From contig JAOAPI010000138.1 in assembly GCA_025462865.1 (NCBI GenBank), positions 1 through 64,000 on the forward strand: a stretch of 64,000 bases of DNA. Reading direction: 5' to 3'. A program made the position numbers and the translations under genes. The stretch is from Candidatus Sulfotelmatobacter sp. GTDB lineage: Bacteria; Acidobacteriota; Terriglobia; Terriglobales; Acidobacteriaceae. The notes under the pieces were generated by a model. That model did not search any database. It was not told the origin of the DNA and saw only the letters and a list, made by a program, of their open reading frames with translations. Positions 9,057 to 18,900 of this stretch are shown in pieces. Position 1 is the first letter of the stretch, and the number at the start of each line of letters is the position of its first letter.

Positions 9057-9235
9057 TGACTTAAGTTAAGGTTCGCTAAACCAGCATAATACATAGACAG
9101 ATAAGGAGTTAATGCTACGATGCGAAAGCATAAAACCGCTCGCAGAATCGATTTTTTGCGCGGTTCGCGCAATCCCAAAGGCTCGGGAGGCAATGGCCGT
9201 GAGTGCGTCGGGTGCAATCGTCAGCAGCAAACGCG

Positions 9236-12200
9236 CTACATGACTTTTGAGAATCGAGATGAGTGAGCAGGCAGGAGGTAGGCACCCAATGTACGTGCCA
9301 CTGCCTCAACATTAGGCTCGTCGAACAGGTAAGCGTGATCTCCGGCAATGCGATGAAAATCAATTTCTCCCGCCAGATCCTCCCAACCCAGCTTGAAGTC
9401 GAAATAGGGACTCTTCGGCCACTCACTCGACTGCAACAACACAAGTTTTCCGGGATAAGGTTTTGGTTCGTACAGGCTGAATGCCGGATGGACAATGGAA
9501 TCGGTATTTCGGAAATGATCGTCAGCGTGCCCTTTTCGGTCGGCGTTCAATCGCCACGTGATGCGCTCAATCTTCCGGCGAGCTTCGTCCAACCGGTCGC
9601 GCAGATAGACGGACGTCTCACTCGAATCCATACGCAGTAGATTCGTCACGTGATATTTGATACGTGCCGTGTATCGTCCATCCTTGAGAGGATTCTTATA
9701 ATAAGCGTGGTTGTGCGCATCGAGCATGGCTAACAGCTCCACGCTGTCTCCCTGTTGCACCAGCTGTTGAGCGACTTCGTAAGCAATCACCGCGTTTACG
9801 CACAGACCTGCGAGATAATACGGTCCCTTCGGTTGCACCTCGCGTATCGCTTTGATCAGATACGCGGCAATGTCTTCGACCCGGTATGGCATCGGAAGAT
9901 GTACGCCGTCGGAGTAGGGCAAATCAACTCCCAGGAAGGGCCGGTCGCCAGCAAGCTTCTCAGCCAGCAATCGGAAGCGCGGTCCGCCGCGAATCCAAAA
10001 CAAAGGAGGCAGAGGTCCTTTCTGCTGAATCGGCACAATAGCGCGGTCCCGCAGAGTTTGGCGTCCGACACGCAGCGCAACCGCCATCTGCGCGATCGTC
10101 GGAGACTGGAAGACGAATGCCAGCGATAGCGTGCTGTGGAATTCCCCTTCGATCCGCATAAGAAGTTTTGCTGCCAGCAGTGAATGTCCACCCAGTTCGA
10201 AAAAGTCCTGGCTGACATCGTCGCTAGTGACTTTCAGAACATCTTTCCAGATCACCAGCAATCTTTGCTCGAAGTCGTTGCGCGGTGCGCAAATCTCCGC
10301 CATTGGTTCCGCAGAAGGGATCTCCATCAGTGCAAGTTGCTGCCGGTCAATTTTGCCATTTGACGTTCGAGGGAAGGCATCGACAAACTGGAATTTTGCG
10401 GGAACCATGTAGGCGGGGAGTCTATTCCTGAGAAAAGCGCGCAGCCCATTAGCGGAACTCGACTCCTGCGAGCGCGCCACGAGAAAGGCGACCAACATGG
10501 AATCGCCGGATTGCTGGCTCCTCGAAACCACGCACGCTTCTCGCACCGCCGGGTGCTGACCCAAAAGCATTTCGATTTCGTCCAATTCGACGCGCAATCC
10601 CCTGATTTTCACCTGCTGATCGGAACGCCCGAGAAATTCCAGATCGCCGCTCGGGAGGTATCGCGCCAAGTCGCCGGTGCGATAGAGCTTGGATTCTGCA
10701 AGCGAGAAGTGGTCTCGCACAAAGCTCTTTTCAGTCAGAGTCAGCTGGTTCAGATACCCTCGCGCAATTCCTTCGCCGCCAACGTAGAGCTCCCCGGAAA
10801 CACCCATAGGTACCGGCTCTAAGTGACGATCAAAGACGTAAGCGCGGGTATTTGCGATCGGACGTCCGATGGGAACGCCGCCCTCTCCCCCACCTGGCTC
10901 GCATTCGAAAACAGTGCTCCATACTGTAGCCTCGGTAGGCCCATATTCATTAAATAGAGAGGCGTGCGGCAGGATTTCGTAATGCAGATTCACCAGTTGT
11001 CGGGGACATGCTTCGCCGGCCACCACAACAGATCGCAGCGAGCTCAGCCGATCCGCACTCCCGTCTCCCAGAATTTCTCCGTAGAGACTGGGAACCGCAA
11101 GTGTATGGGTGATTTTGTTTTCAAAAATCAGATTTCTAAGTTGGTCCCTGTCCCAGCGAAATTCAGCTGGGGGAATCACCAACGTTCCTCCCGTGCCTAA
11201 TGTGTGAAAAATCCCCGCGACCGAGCTATCGAAAGCGTAAGAGGAAAGCAGAAGAAAGTTTTCAGGAGAATCCTTGTAGTAGTGCAGGCGGGCATGCGTA
11301 GAATTCGCCAGGTTGCGATGTGTGACTTGGACCCCCTTCGGGGCGCCGGTGGAGCCCGAAGTGTAGAGAATGTAAGCGAGGTTCTCAATGTCCGCGCTCT
11401 TCGGGCCAGGGGCCAAGGCCGCGTCATTTACCTCAGAGAGGTCCCGGTCCATGAAGACAGTTGGAATTTCCGCAGACAAAGCCATGCCCAGAGAATTACT
11501 TTGCGCGAGCAATACTTTAGGCTGACAGTCTTCAAGAATCAGCTCCAGGCGCGGCCGGGGATTCGCGGGATCAAGCGGCACATAGGCTCCTCCAGCCTTA
11601 AGAACCGCCAAAATGCCGACAACCATTTCCACGGATCGATTGAGGCAAAGCGCGACGGGAACATTCGGCCCAACTCCCATGGTCTGTAGCCTGTGGGCTA
11701 ACCGCGCGGCTCGCAGTTCGAGTTCTCCGTAGAGCAACTCCTGATCTCCACAACGGAGTGCAATGCTTTGAGATTTCTCCCGAGCTTGCTCCTCGAACAT
11801 CACATGCACCGGAACCGGCTGGTACGGCAATTCCGTATCGTTCCACTCAACCAGGATTTGCTGACGTTCTGGGGGAGTCAGAATAGGAAATTCGCTGACC
11901 TGTCGCGCGGGATCCGCGGCGACTGCCTCCAGCAGCGTCTGCCAGTGACCCGCCATCCGCCGTATCACGGATGCATCGAAGAGCGCGGTGTTATAGATCA
12001 GGCGGCAGAGCAAGCCATCTGGACGATCGTCCAGCACCATGCATAGTTCGAACTTCGTGGCGCCGGTTTCGACCTCGATGCAGGTCAAGTCCCACTCAGG
12101 GCTGACTTGTGACGGCGGGGGCTCAAGCGAGAACAAGACCTGAAACAGCGGATTGCGGTTCGGATCACGCTCGGGTTGCAGTTCGGCAACGAGCCGATCA

Positions 12201-13300
12201 AGCGGCACCTCCTCGTGTGAAAATGCGCCCAGAGTGACACCGCGTACGCGATCGAGCACTTCGAGGAAAGTAGGATCACCGGAAAGATCTGTCCGCAGCG
12301 GCACCGTGTTAAGAAAATATCCCAACAATTTTTCGCTACCCGGAAGGCCTCGGCCGGCTGTATTGCTGCCGACGAGAATGTCTTCCACTCCGGTATAGCG
12401 GTATAACAGAACCTTAAACGCGGCCAGCAAAGCCATGAACAACGTAACGCCCTCTCGCCGGCACAGTTCGCGTAAGCGCTCGCTCAATTCCGGAGGCAGC
12501 GATATAGTCTGCATCGCGCCTCCGAAGCTCTGCACCGCTGGTGCAGGGCCAGACATTGGCAACTGCAATGATGGCAAAGGTCCACCTATTTGCTTGCGCC
12601 AATACTCCATGTGCGATTCGAGCGCCGAGTCTCGCGTTCGCTCGCGTTGCCAGAATGCATAATCTCCAAACTGGAATGGAAGGTCGGGCAGCGGTGAGGA
12701 CTGCCCTTGCGAGAAGGCAGCATATAGAGAGACCAACTCCGGCAGGAATACGCGATAGCCGCTAAAACCGTCGAAGATAAGGTGATGGACCGTGACGTAG
12801 AGGCGATACTCTTCCTCGTCGAGACGCACAAGTTTTGCGCGGAACAAAGGCCCCTCACCCAGATCAAAAGCAAGACGGGCGTCGGCCGTCGCAATGCGCA
12901 CCGCCTGCTCGTCGCGCTCGGAGCGGGCGAGCGAACGCAGATCGATTTCCGGAAGTTCGACGGGAAATGGCGGGCGAACGCGCTGCACCGGTTCGACGCC
13001 GACGACGGGGAAAACTGTGCGCCAGGCCTCGTGGCGACGCACAATTTCGCTGAAGGCGTGTTCCAAAGCCCGAGCGTCGACACGGCCGCGATGTCGAACC
13101 GTGAAAGGTTCGTTGTAGAGCGCAGTGTTGGGCGCGAGTTGCGCGTGCAGCCAGAGTTGCTGCTGCGCAAATGTCAGCGGTATTTCCGCTTTGCGTTCGC
13201 GACGCGATATCTCGGGCGGCTGCTCGAGAGTCTCCAGGCGAGTCTGGAGATAGGTTTCCAGCAACTGCTTGCGCCGCGCCTCTGTGAGTACTTCTGACAT
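9236..13300 (-). CDS. Nonribosomal peptide synthetase, C-A-T-TE
   Basis: 1354 residues. The condensation domain (about 40-470) has HHLIFDG at 172-178. The adenylation domain (about 490-985) has YTSGSTG, NEYGPTE and the A10 lysine in SNGKIDR. The carrier domain has GGHSL, with the phosphopantetheine serine near 1040. The thioesterase (about 1085-1350) has GLCVN where GxSxG is usual, putting a cysteine near 1167 at the nucleophile position. The specificity pocket read by eye (D-S-A-A-V-A-E-V-W) matches no code I recognise. It is the last gene of the antiterminator operon and follows the GT4 gene by 44 bp. It probably condenses an upstream acyl or peptidyl carrier with its own amino acid and releases the product. 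Confidence 0.9.
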   Translation of the reverse strand: MSEVLTEARRKQLLETYLQTRLETLEQPPEISRRERKAEIPLTFAQQQLWLHAQLAPNTALYNEPFTVRHRGRVDARALEHAFSEIVRRHEAWRTVFPVVGVEPVQRVRPPFPVELPEIDLRSLARSERDEQAVRIATADARLAFDLGEGPLFRAKLVRLDEEEYRLYVTVHHLIFDGFSGYRVFLPELVSLYAAFSQGQSSPLPDLPFQFGDYAFWQRERTRDSALESHMEYWRKQIGGPLPSLQLPMSGPAPAVQSFGGAMQTISLPPELSERLRELCRREGVTLFMALLAAFKVLLYRYTGVEDILVGSNTAGRGLPGSEKLLGYFLNTVPLRTDLSGDPTFLEVLDRVRGVTLGAFSHEEVPLDRLVAELQPERDPNRNPLFQVLFSLEPPPSQVSPEWDLTCIEVETGATKFELCMVLDDRPDGLLCRLIYNTALFDASVIRRMAGHWQTLLEAVAADPARQVSEFPILTPPERQQILVEWNDTELPYQPVPVHVMFEEQAREKSQSIALRCGDQELLYGELELRAARLAHRLQTMGVGPNVPVALCLNRSVEMVVGILAVLKAGGAYVPLDPANPRPRLELILEDCQPKVLLAQSNSLGMALSAEIPTVFMDRDLSEVNDAALAPGPKSADIENLAYILYTSGSTGAPKGVQVTHRNLANSTHARLHYYKDSPENFLLLSSYAFDSSVAGIFHTLGTGGTLVIPPAEFRWDRDQLRNLIFENKITHTLAVPSLYGEILGDGSADRLSSLRSVVVAGEACPRQLVNLHYEILPHASLFNEYGPTEATVWSTVFECEPGGGEGGVPIGRPIANTRAYVFDRHLEPVPMGVSGELYVGGEGIARGYLNQLTLTEKSFVRDHFSLAESKLYRTGDLARYLPSGDLEFLGRSDQQVKIRGLRVELDEIEMLLGQHPAVREACVVSRSQQSGDSMLVAFLVARSQESSSANGLRAFLRNRLPAYMVPAKFQFVDAFPRTSNGKIDRQQLALMEIPSAEPMAEICAPRNDFEQRLLVIWKDVLKVTSDDVSQDFFELGGHSLLAAKLLMRIEGEFHSTLSLAFVFQSPTIAQMAVALRVGRQTLRDRAIVPIQQKGPLPPLFWIRGGPRFRLLAEKLAGDRPFLGVDLPYSDGVHLPMPYRVEDIAAYLIKAIREVQPKGPYYLAGLCVNAVIAYEVAQQLVQQGDSVELLAMLDAHNHAYYKNPLKDGRYTARIKYHVTNLLRMDSSETSVYLRDRLDEARRKIERITWRLNADRKGHADDHFRNTDSIVHPAFSLYEPKPYPGKLVLLQSSEWPKSPYFDFKLGWEDLAGEIDFHRIAGDHAYLFDEPNVEAVARTLGAYLLPAHSSRFSKVM

Positions 13301-13344
13301 GGATTCCGGTGATCGCGTTTCGTTATCGAGACGCCAACCTGAAA

Positions 13345-14565
13345 TTAAACGGTTACGCTTTCTGGCTCCGCTAACGATATTTGTTTGCCGCGAGAAGCCC
13401 TGGCAAATTCATAAATCTCTTCGAGCATTAAGATGTTTTGCGCGGCTGTATATTTCTGCTCGAATTCTCGCCGCGCCCGGCGGCCCATCGCTTGCATCTC
13501 CTCGGGATGCTGCCAGGCCCACTCCGCCTTCCGCCGGAGGTCCTGAACATTGCCCGCCTCGAAATGCAAACCAGTCACGCTGTCGGTAATGATTTCCTGC
13601 ATGGCGCCCAAACGCGAGCTCACAACCGGGACCCCGCAGGCAAAGGCTTCCGCAATGGTCACGGGAAAACCCTCGTACCATTCGCTGGGAAAAACCAGAA
13701 ACCGCGCCTTCTTTATCGCAGCTAGCGTCTCAGTGCGAGGTAGCCGTCCGCGATAAATCACCGAGGTGAGCTTACCTACGCTCTTCTCAATTTCGATCTG
13801 CTCCTGGCATGGGCCATCGCCTACTATATGAAGAGGTATAGGCGACAATTCGCTCCATGCCTCCAACATCATGGGCACGCCTTTGGACTTGACCATCCGG
13901 CCAACAAATATCGCGTATTCCCCAGGGCCGGCTTTCGCGCCAGGATCCGGCAATACAAAATTCGGCTTCACCCGGATGCGATCCGCAGGAAGACCGCCAC
14001 TGATCAGCTTGTTGCGGGAGAACTCAGTGAGCGCGATGTAGCAGTCCACCATGTTCGACCACGTGCGGGCGCGACGATGAACCGCCACCATCAACGTCAG
14101 GACCGCGGTGCCGAGTCTCGAACCCTGGTAGCAGCCATGCCGCACACCGCGGAGCACTCCATGATCGAGGCATTCTTCGCATACCTTGCCATCGCGGTAC
14201 AACTCGGCTCCCGCGCAAAGAAGGCGATAGTTGTGTAAGGTCTGCACCACCGGAACGTCCTCGCGGCGGCAGGCATAGTAAATCGACGGCGAGATACGCG
14301 GAAAGAAATTGTGAACGTGAACCACGTCCGGCCGGGACTTCTGCAACAAGGACCGGAACTCCCGGTTCCAACTCCGCGACCACATGCAATCGACGGCCAT
14401 CCCAATTTTCTTTGAAACACTGTCCGGATACGCGTTTTGTTCCTCAACCTGCGTGATTTCGTGTCCGTGCTCCCGCAGCAGTGCCGCCTCAGACTCGAAT
14501 ACCTGGTCTTCGCCGCCGGCCATCAGATAGCGGTTGTGGACCGAAATAATTTTTAAGCGGCGCAT
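13345..14565 (-). CDS. Glycosyltransferase family 4 (GT-B fold)
   Basis: 406 residues. The N-terminal donor/acceptor half has VHNRYLMAGGEDQVFESE and VVHVHNFFP. The C-terminal GT-B half has FVGRMVKSKGV, IVGDGP and the EX7E-like stretch PSEWYEGFPVTIAEAFACG, all typical of glycosyltransferase group 1/GT4. It transfers a sugar from a nucleotide donor with retention, in the cytoplasm. It lies between the flippase and the C-A-T-TE synthetase with small gaps, so sugar and peptide assembly genes are co-transcribed. Donor and acceptor cannot be read from the sequence. Confidence 0.87.
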   Translation of the reverse strand: MRRLKIISVHNRYLMAGGEDQVFESEAALLREHGHEITQVEEQNAYPDSVSKKIGMAVDCMWSRSWNREFRSLLQKSRPDVVHVHNFFPRISPSIYYACRREDVPVVQTLHNYRLLCAGAELYRDGKVCEECLDHGVLRGVRHGCYQGSRLGTAVLTLMVAVHRRARTWSNMVDCYIALTEFSRNKLISGGLPADRIRVKPNFVLPDPGAKAGPGEYAIFVGRMVKSKGVPMMLEAWSELSPIPLHIVGDGPCQEQIEIEKSVGKLTSVIYRGRLPRTETLAAIKKARFLVFPSEWYEGFPVTIAEAFACGVPVVSSRLGAMQEIITDSVTGLHFEAGNVQDLRRKAEWAWQHPEEMQAMGRRARREFEQKYTAAQNILMLEEIYEFARASRGKQISLAEPESVTV

Positions 14566-14588
14566 GGAAAGTTACTCGATGAAGCTCT

Positions 14589-15989
14589 CTAGAATGCGCC
14601 CTCTTCCGCAGGGCACGGAACGGTAAGCTCTCCTCGTTCCGCCTTGAGCGTGGCAAGCTTTTTGCCAAGCAGGATGAACGCCACCGCAACGTACAGAACA
14701 TTCGCAACCACCATACTCCAGATGACTCCGGAGAGGCCGAAATATCGGGTCGCCGGAATGCCGAAGATAATGGCGACAACGCTTGCAGCGGCATTCGCAA
14801 AAAACAATGACCGCGGATACTCCATCGCGCGTAGCACGATGGCCGGTCCGAGAGCAGCGCTCCAAATAATTGTCTCAGCGGCAAACAGCGGCAATAGCGC
14901 GCTGGCATCCATGTATTTTCCGGCGTAAAGCAATGCGAACAGCGGACGCCGCAACGGGATAAGCACGATCCAATAAACGATTGCTCCCCCTACAAATAGT
15001 GCGGTGAGCTTGCGCGTCAATGCCGTCGAGCCGTGCCGCCCTGACTCGCCCTGTACTCGCGCGGCATAAGGTAGGAACAGCATCGAAAGCGCTGCGTAAG
15101 TTTGCAATACCGGTCCGCCCAGATTCATCAGCGCCCTTAATTCCGCAGCGGCGCCCAGGCCGGCAAACTTACTTATGAGCGGAATATAAACATAGGTTGG
15201 AATCCAGCCCACGATGCACGTACCGAGCGCCCACTTCCCGTACCCCCAGTGCTTCTTCCAGGTTTCACTCAGATGCATTTCCGCTGTAGCGGGTTCCAGT
15301 TTGGCATTCAGCTGAAACAGCATTACGATGCCGCCCACCAGCGCCGCGAATCCCATCACCAGAAACGCACTGAAAGCGGAGAGCCATCCCAGCTTGTAAA
15401 CCAGAAACGAGCCGGCGACTACCAGTACACAATAAAAGGAAGAGCCGAAAGCCGCCGGACCCGGCGACAATTTGAGGTAAAAGCTGCGACGTCCAAGAAC
15501 GTGAATCAGGATGAACGGAGTGGCGGCCGTTACCCCCGCGAAAGCCATGGCTGATGCGGGCGAGTGCCACCAGACTTTTGCCGCGACCGCCGTCGCTCCC
15601 AGGACAACGCAAATCACGACGGAGACTCCCCAGTGCAACCAGAAATTGGACTTCAGGTAGCCCCGCAAATTCTTGCTGTACGTTGTGCCCGAGAAAACCG
15701 ACAGCGGCTCCAGCACCAGAGCCTGATAAAGGAAAGTGACCAGGATAAAAATGCTGAAGACCAATGCGTACGCGCCATACTGCTCGGGCGCCATCCAGCG
15801 CGCCAGCAAAATCCCAAGAAGGAAGTTCGCTCCTGAGTAGAGTCCGAAGTCGAGCAGCGCCAGCCCGCCCTTGGTTAGCCAGGGAAAAAACTTCTCGCTG
15901 AAGAAACGGCGGCTGAGCAGTGGAATGCGTTCTGCTCCGTTTACTTCTGCCACCGCACTCGCTTCGTCTTGCAAACCTAGGGACACCAA
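14589..15989 (-). CDS. Polysaccharide flippase-like membrane protein (Wzx/MOP superfamily)
   Basis: 466 residues with about 12-14 hydrophobic helices and the early stretch GLYSGANFLLGILLARW, typical of the Wzx/RfbX branch of the MOP flippase superfamily. It would move a lipid-linked sugar unit, or another lipid-linked product, across the inner membrane. It starts with GTG at 15989, preceded by AGGAGAG 5 bp upstream, and only 6 bp after the stop of the P450-NRPS gene. Its place among synthetase genes suggests that the product is either a decorated glycolipid or exported by a common route. Confidence 0.82.
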   Translation of the reverse strand: MVSLGLQDEASAVAEVNGAERIPLLSRRFFSEKFFPWLTKGGLALLDFGLYSGANFLLGILLARWMAPEQYGAYALVFSIFILVTFLYQALVLEPLSVFSGTTYSKNLRGYLKSNFWLHWGVSVVICVVLGATAVAAKVWWHSPASAMAFAGVTAATPFILIHVLGRRSFYLKLSPGPAAFGSSFYCVLVVAGSFLVYKLGWLSAFSAFLVMGFAALVGGIVMLFQLNAKLEPATAEMHLSETWKKHWGYGKWALGTCIVGWIPTYVYIPLISKFAGLGAAAELRALMNLGGPVLQTYAALSMLFLPYAARVQGESGRHGSTALTRKLTALFVGGAIVYWIVLIPLRRPLFALLYAGKYMDASALLPLFAAETIIWSAALGPAIVLRAMEYPRSLFFANAAASVVAIIFGIPATRYFGLSGVIWSMVVANVLYVAVAFILLGKKLATLKAERGELTVPCPAEEGAF

Positions 15990-15995
15990 ACTCTC

Positions 15996-18900
15996 CTAAT
16001 CCTGCCCTGCTTGATGCTCAACTAAAACTGCTGCTGCACGACTAGCGCAGCTTAACGAACCAACACCGACATCATCGAGACGTTCGGACCTCGCCGAATC
16101 CAACCTGGCGCGCAGGGCGTCAGCCAGTTGTCGGACGTTGGGTTCATTCAAAATGTTGCCATGGTCGCCATCGATCTCATGCACTTCCAGTCCGCCTGCC
16201 GCGTATTGTTTCCAACCGCTCGCAGCGCCATCAAGCCCCCGAAGTGCTTTTTCGCTCGCCCGAAACAGGGTCACCGACCCGGAATATGCCGAGGGACGAT
16301 AGTTCTGTTCCGCCACCGCGCAAGCCTCGCGAACAGCTTTCACGGCGCGGGGCAGCGATAAGGCATCAATTCTGCGCTTGATGCCGCGCCGGTAGCGCGT
16401 CGCCCGCTTCTTCACATAAGCCAACTTCTGCTCGGATGAAAGCGAGAAAAACCGGCCGACCAGTGACGAACCCGTTTGCTGGCCTACGAAATAAGTGTCC
16501 ACCAGCGCCAATACCGCGATTTCTTCGCCTGCGTCCCTCAAACGCCGAGCCATTTCCAAAGCTACCAGCCCTCCGAACGAATACCCACCCAGGTAATAGG
16601 GCCCGTGTGCCTGCGCTTTCCGCAAGTGTCTGACGTAGAGTTCGGCCATGTCCTGCACTTGATTCAGCACGGGTAACTTTCCATCCATGCCTTGGGCCTC
16701 AAAGCACAAGAACGGTTGATCGGGAGCCATGCGGCGCGCTAATTCTTGAAAGCGCATGACCGTGCCACCCAAACCATGCACAAAGAAAAGCGGCGGCTTC
16801 GTTCCCGCGGACTGCAGCACGACCAGAGGGGACCACGAGGTCTCCTCTTCCTGCTGGACCAGCCTCGCCATTTCTTCGACGGTGGGCGCCTGAATCAAAG
16901 CGGTAAGCGTGAACTGTTTACCGCACTCCTTCTCGATGCGGGAGGTCAAACGCAATGCCAGCAGAGAATGTCCTCCAAGATCGAAGAAGTTGTCGCGCAA
17001 CCCCACCGTCTCCCTGCCCAAGACCTGTGCCCACAGGCGCGCCATCTTTGTTTCGCATTCGTCTCGTGGAGCGACAAAGTTTTCGGCCGACAAAGATTCA
17101 GTGTGCCGCGGCTCGGGTAGTGCGCGGCGATCAATTTTGCCGTTCGGGGTGAATGGAAAGCTCTCCATAAAAACAAAATCCGCCGGCACCATGTATTCAG
17201 GAAGTTGTTTTTTCGAATAATCGCGCAGCTCCGCCGCTGCAACTCCGCCGAGCGTTGCAATCACATAGGCCGCCAACGTTTTCCCGCCGCTGGTTTCGCG
17301 CGCAATCACAACCGCCTGTGCTACGGCCGAATGTTTTTCCAATACCGCTTCAATCTCGCCCAGTTCAACCCGGAAGCCGCGGATCTTCACCTGGAAGTCC
17401 ATGCGCCCAATAAATTCCAGATTTCCATCCGGCAAACAGCGCACCATGTCGCCAGTCTTGTAAAGGCGAGCGCCCGGTTCAACGGAAAACGGGTCCGGGA
17501 TAAACTTCGCCACCGTAAGCTCCGGCTGGTTCAAATACCCTCGTGCCAGCCCAGCTCCACCGATGTGCAGCTCTCCCGGACTTCCGGGTGGCACTGGATG
17601 CAATTCAGCGTCGAGCACATGCAGGCTGACATTCGCAATCGCCTTCCCGATCGGAAGATTGTCAGGAAAGGGCTTCTTGGGATCCGGCTCATAAGCTGTC
17701 GCGATCACGCTGGCTTCGGTCGGACCGTATGTATTGATCCAACGCACCCGCGCGCCTCCAGCCTTCAGCCAGGCTGCGTATGCCGAAGACGAAGCTTTTT
17801 CCCCTCCCACAATTACCAGCCGCAAACTCTCCGGCAGTGCCCGTTCACTTTTGTCGAGTTCATGCACCAATTCGTGCCAATAAGCGGTAGGCAAGTCCAG
17901 CACGGTTATTTCTTGAGCGCCCACCCAGCGCAGAAATTCTGCGGCCATGAGCGGAGTTTGTTCGCCGCGAGGAATCACGCAACCGCCGGCAAACCACGTA
18001 GGAAGAATCTCTTCAATGGCGATATCAAAACTGATGGAGGCAAACTGCAGCACTCGGTCGGACGCTGTCAGCCCGTACAATTCGATCGATGCCCGGCCGT
18101 GATTGACCAGCCCGCCGTGTGTGAGTTGAACTCCCCGCGGCTTGCCCGTCGAACCCGAAGTGTAAATTACATACGCCAGATTTTCGGCGCCGGTCTTAAC
18201 CTGCAAGTTCTCAGCGCTCTCAACGGCAAGCAAAGATGCGGACAATTCAATTGAGATCACTTCCGCTTTCGTGTTGCCGACCACCGAAAGTAATTCTGGC
18301 CGCGTAATGATCAAGGGAGCGCAGCAATCCTGCAAAATATGAGAGAGCCGTTCGCTCGGATAATCGGGATCCAGCGGAACACACGCTCCACCAGCCTTCA
18401 ATACTCCCAGTAGCGCGATCAGCAACTCAGCCGAGCGCTTTAGGCAAATGGCTACCGGGACTTCAGGTCCAACACCTTTTCGGCGGAGTAGATAAGCTAA
18501 CTGGTTGGCGCGGCAATTTAATTCCTCATAGGTCAGACGCATTGACCCGTCCTCAATCGCAATCGCCTCTGGAGTTCCAGCCACCCTCGCCTCGATCCAT
18601 TCGTGAATGCAAGAGGCCCCAGTTCGAGGGGCTGCCGGCGACGCACCCTCCGTTCCCTTCTCTACATCGAGTCTTTCGGGTTTTCGTTCGTTCTCGTCAT
18701 TTTGGCTCTGCAAAGATTTAACTGCGGGCCCCGAACGATGCAATCCGATGTTCAGAGACGTCAGCCCGCGCAATCCGAGATTCGTGCGCCATTGCAACTC
18801 CTGCGGCTCCAGGTAGAAATCCGGAAACCGGCGGAGAAGTGACTCGAAAACCACTTGGCCTTCCAGACGCGCCAGCGGCGCACCGAAACAGAAATGAGCC

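Noticed and set aside
9155-9171. Perfect hairpin TTGCGCG/CGCGCAA near the end of the NRPS operon
   Set aside because: On the minus strand it is followed by A rather than T, so it is not a convincing terminator for the operon.
9120-9266. Plus-strand open frame of 48 codons starting MRKHKTARR with an AAGGAG upstream
   Set aside because: It overlaps the end of the C-A-T-TE gene on the other strand, the spacing to the purine box is long, and no similarity pattern was recognised.
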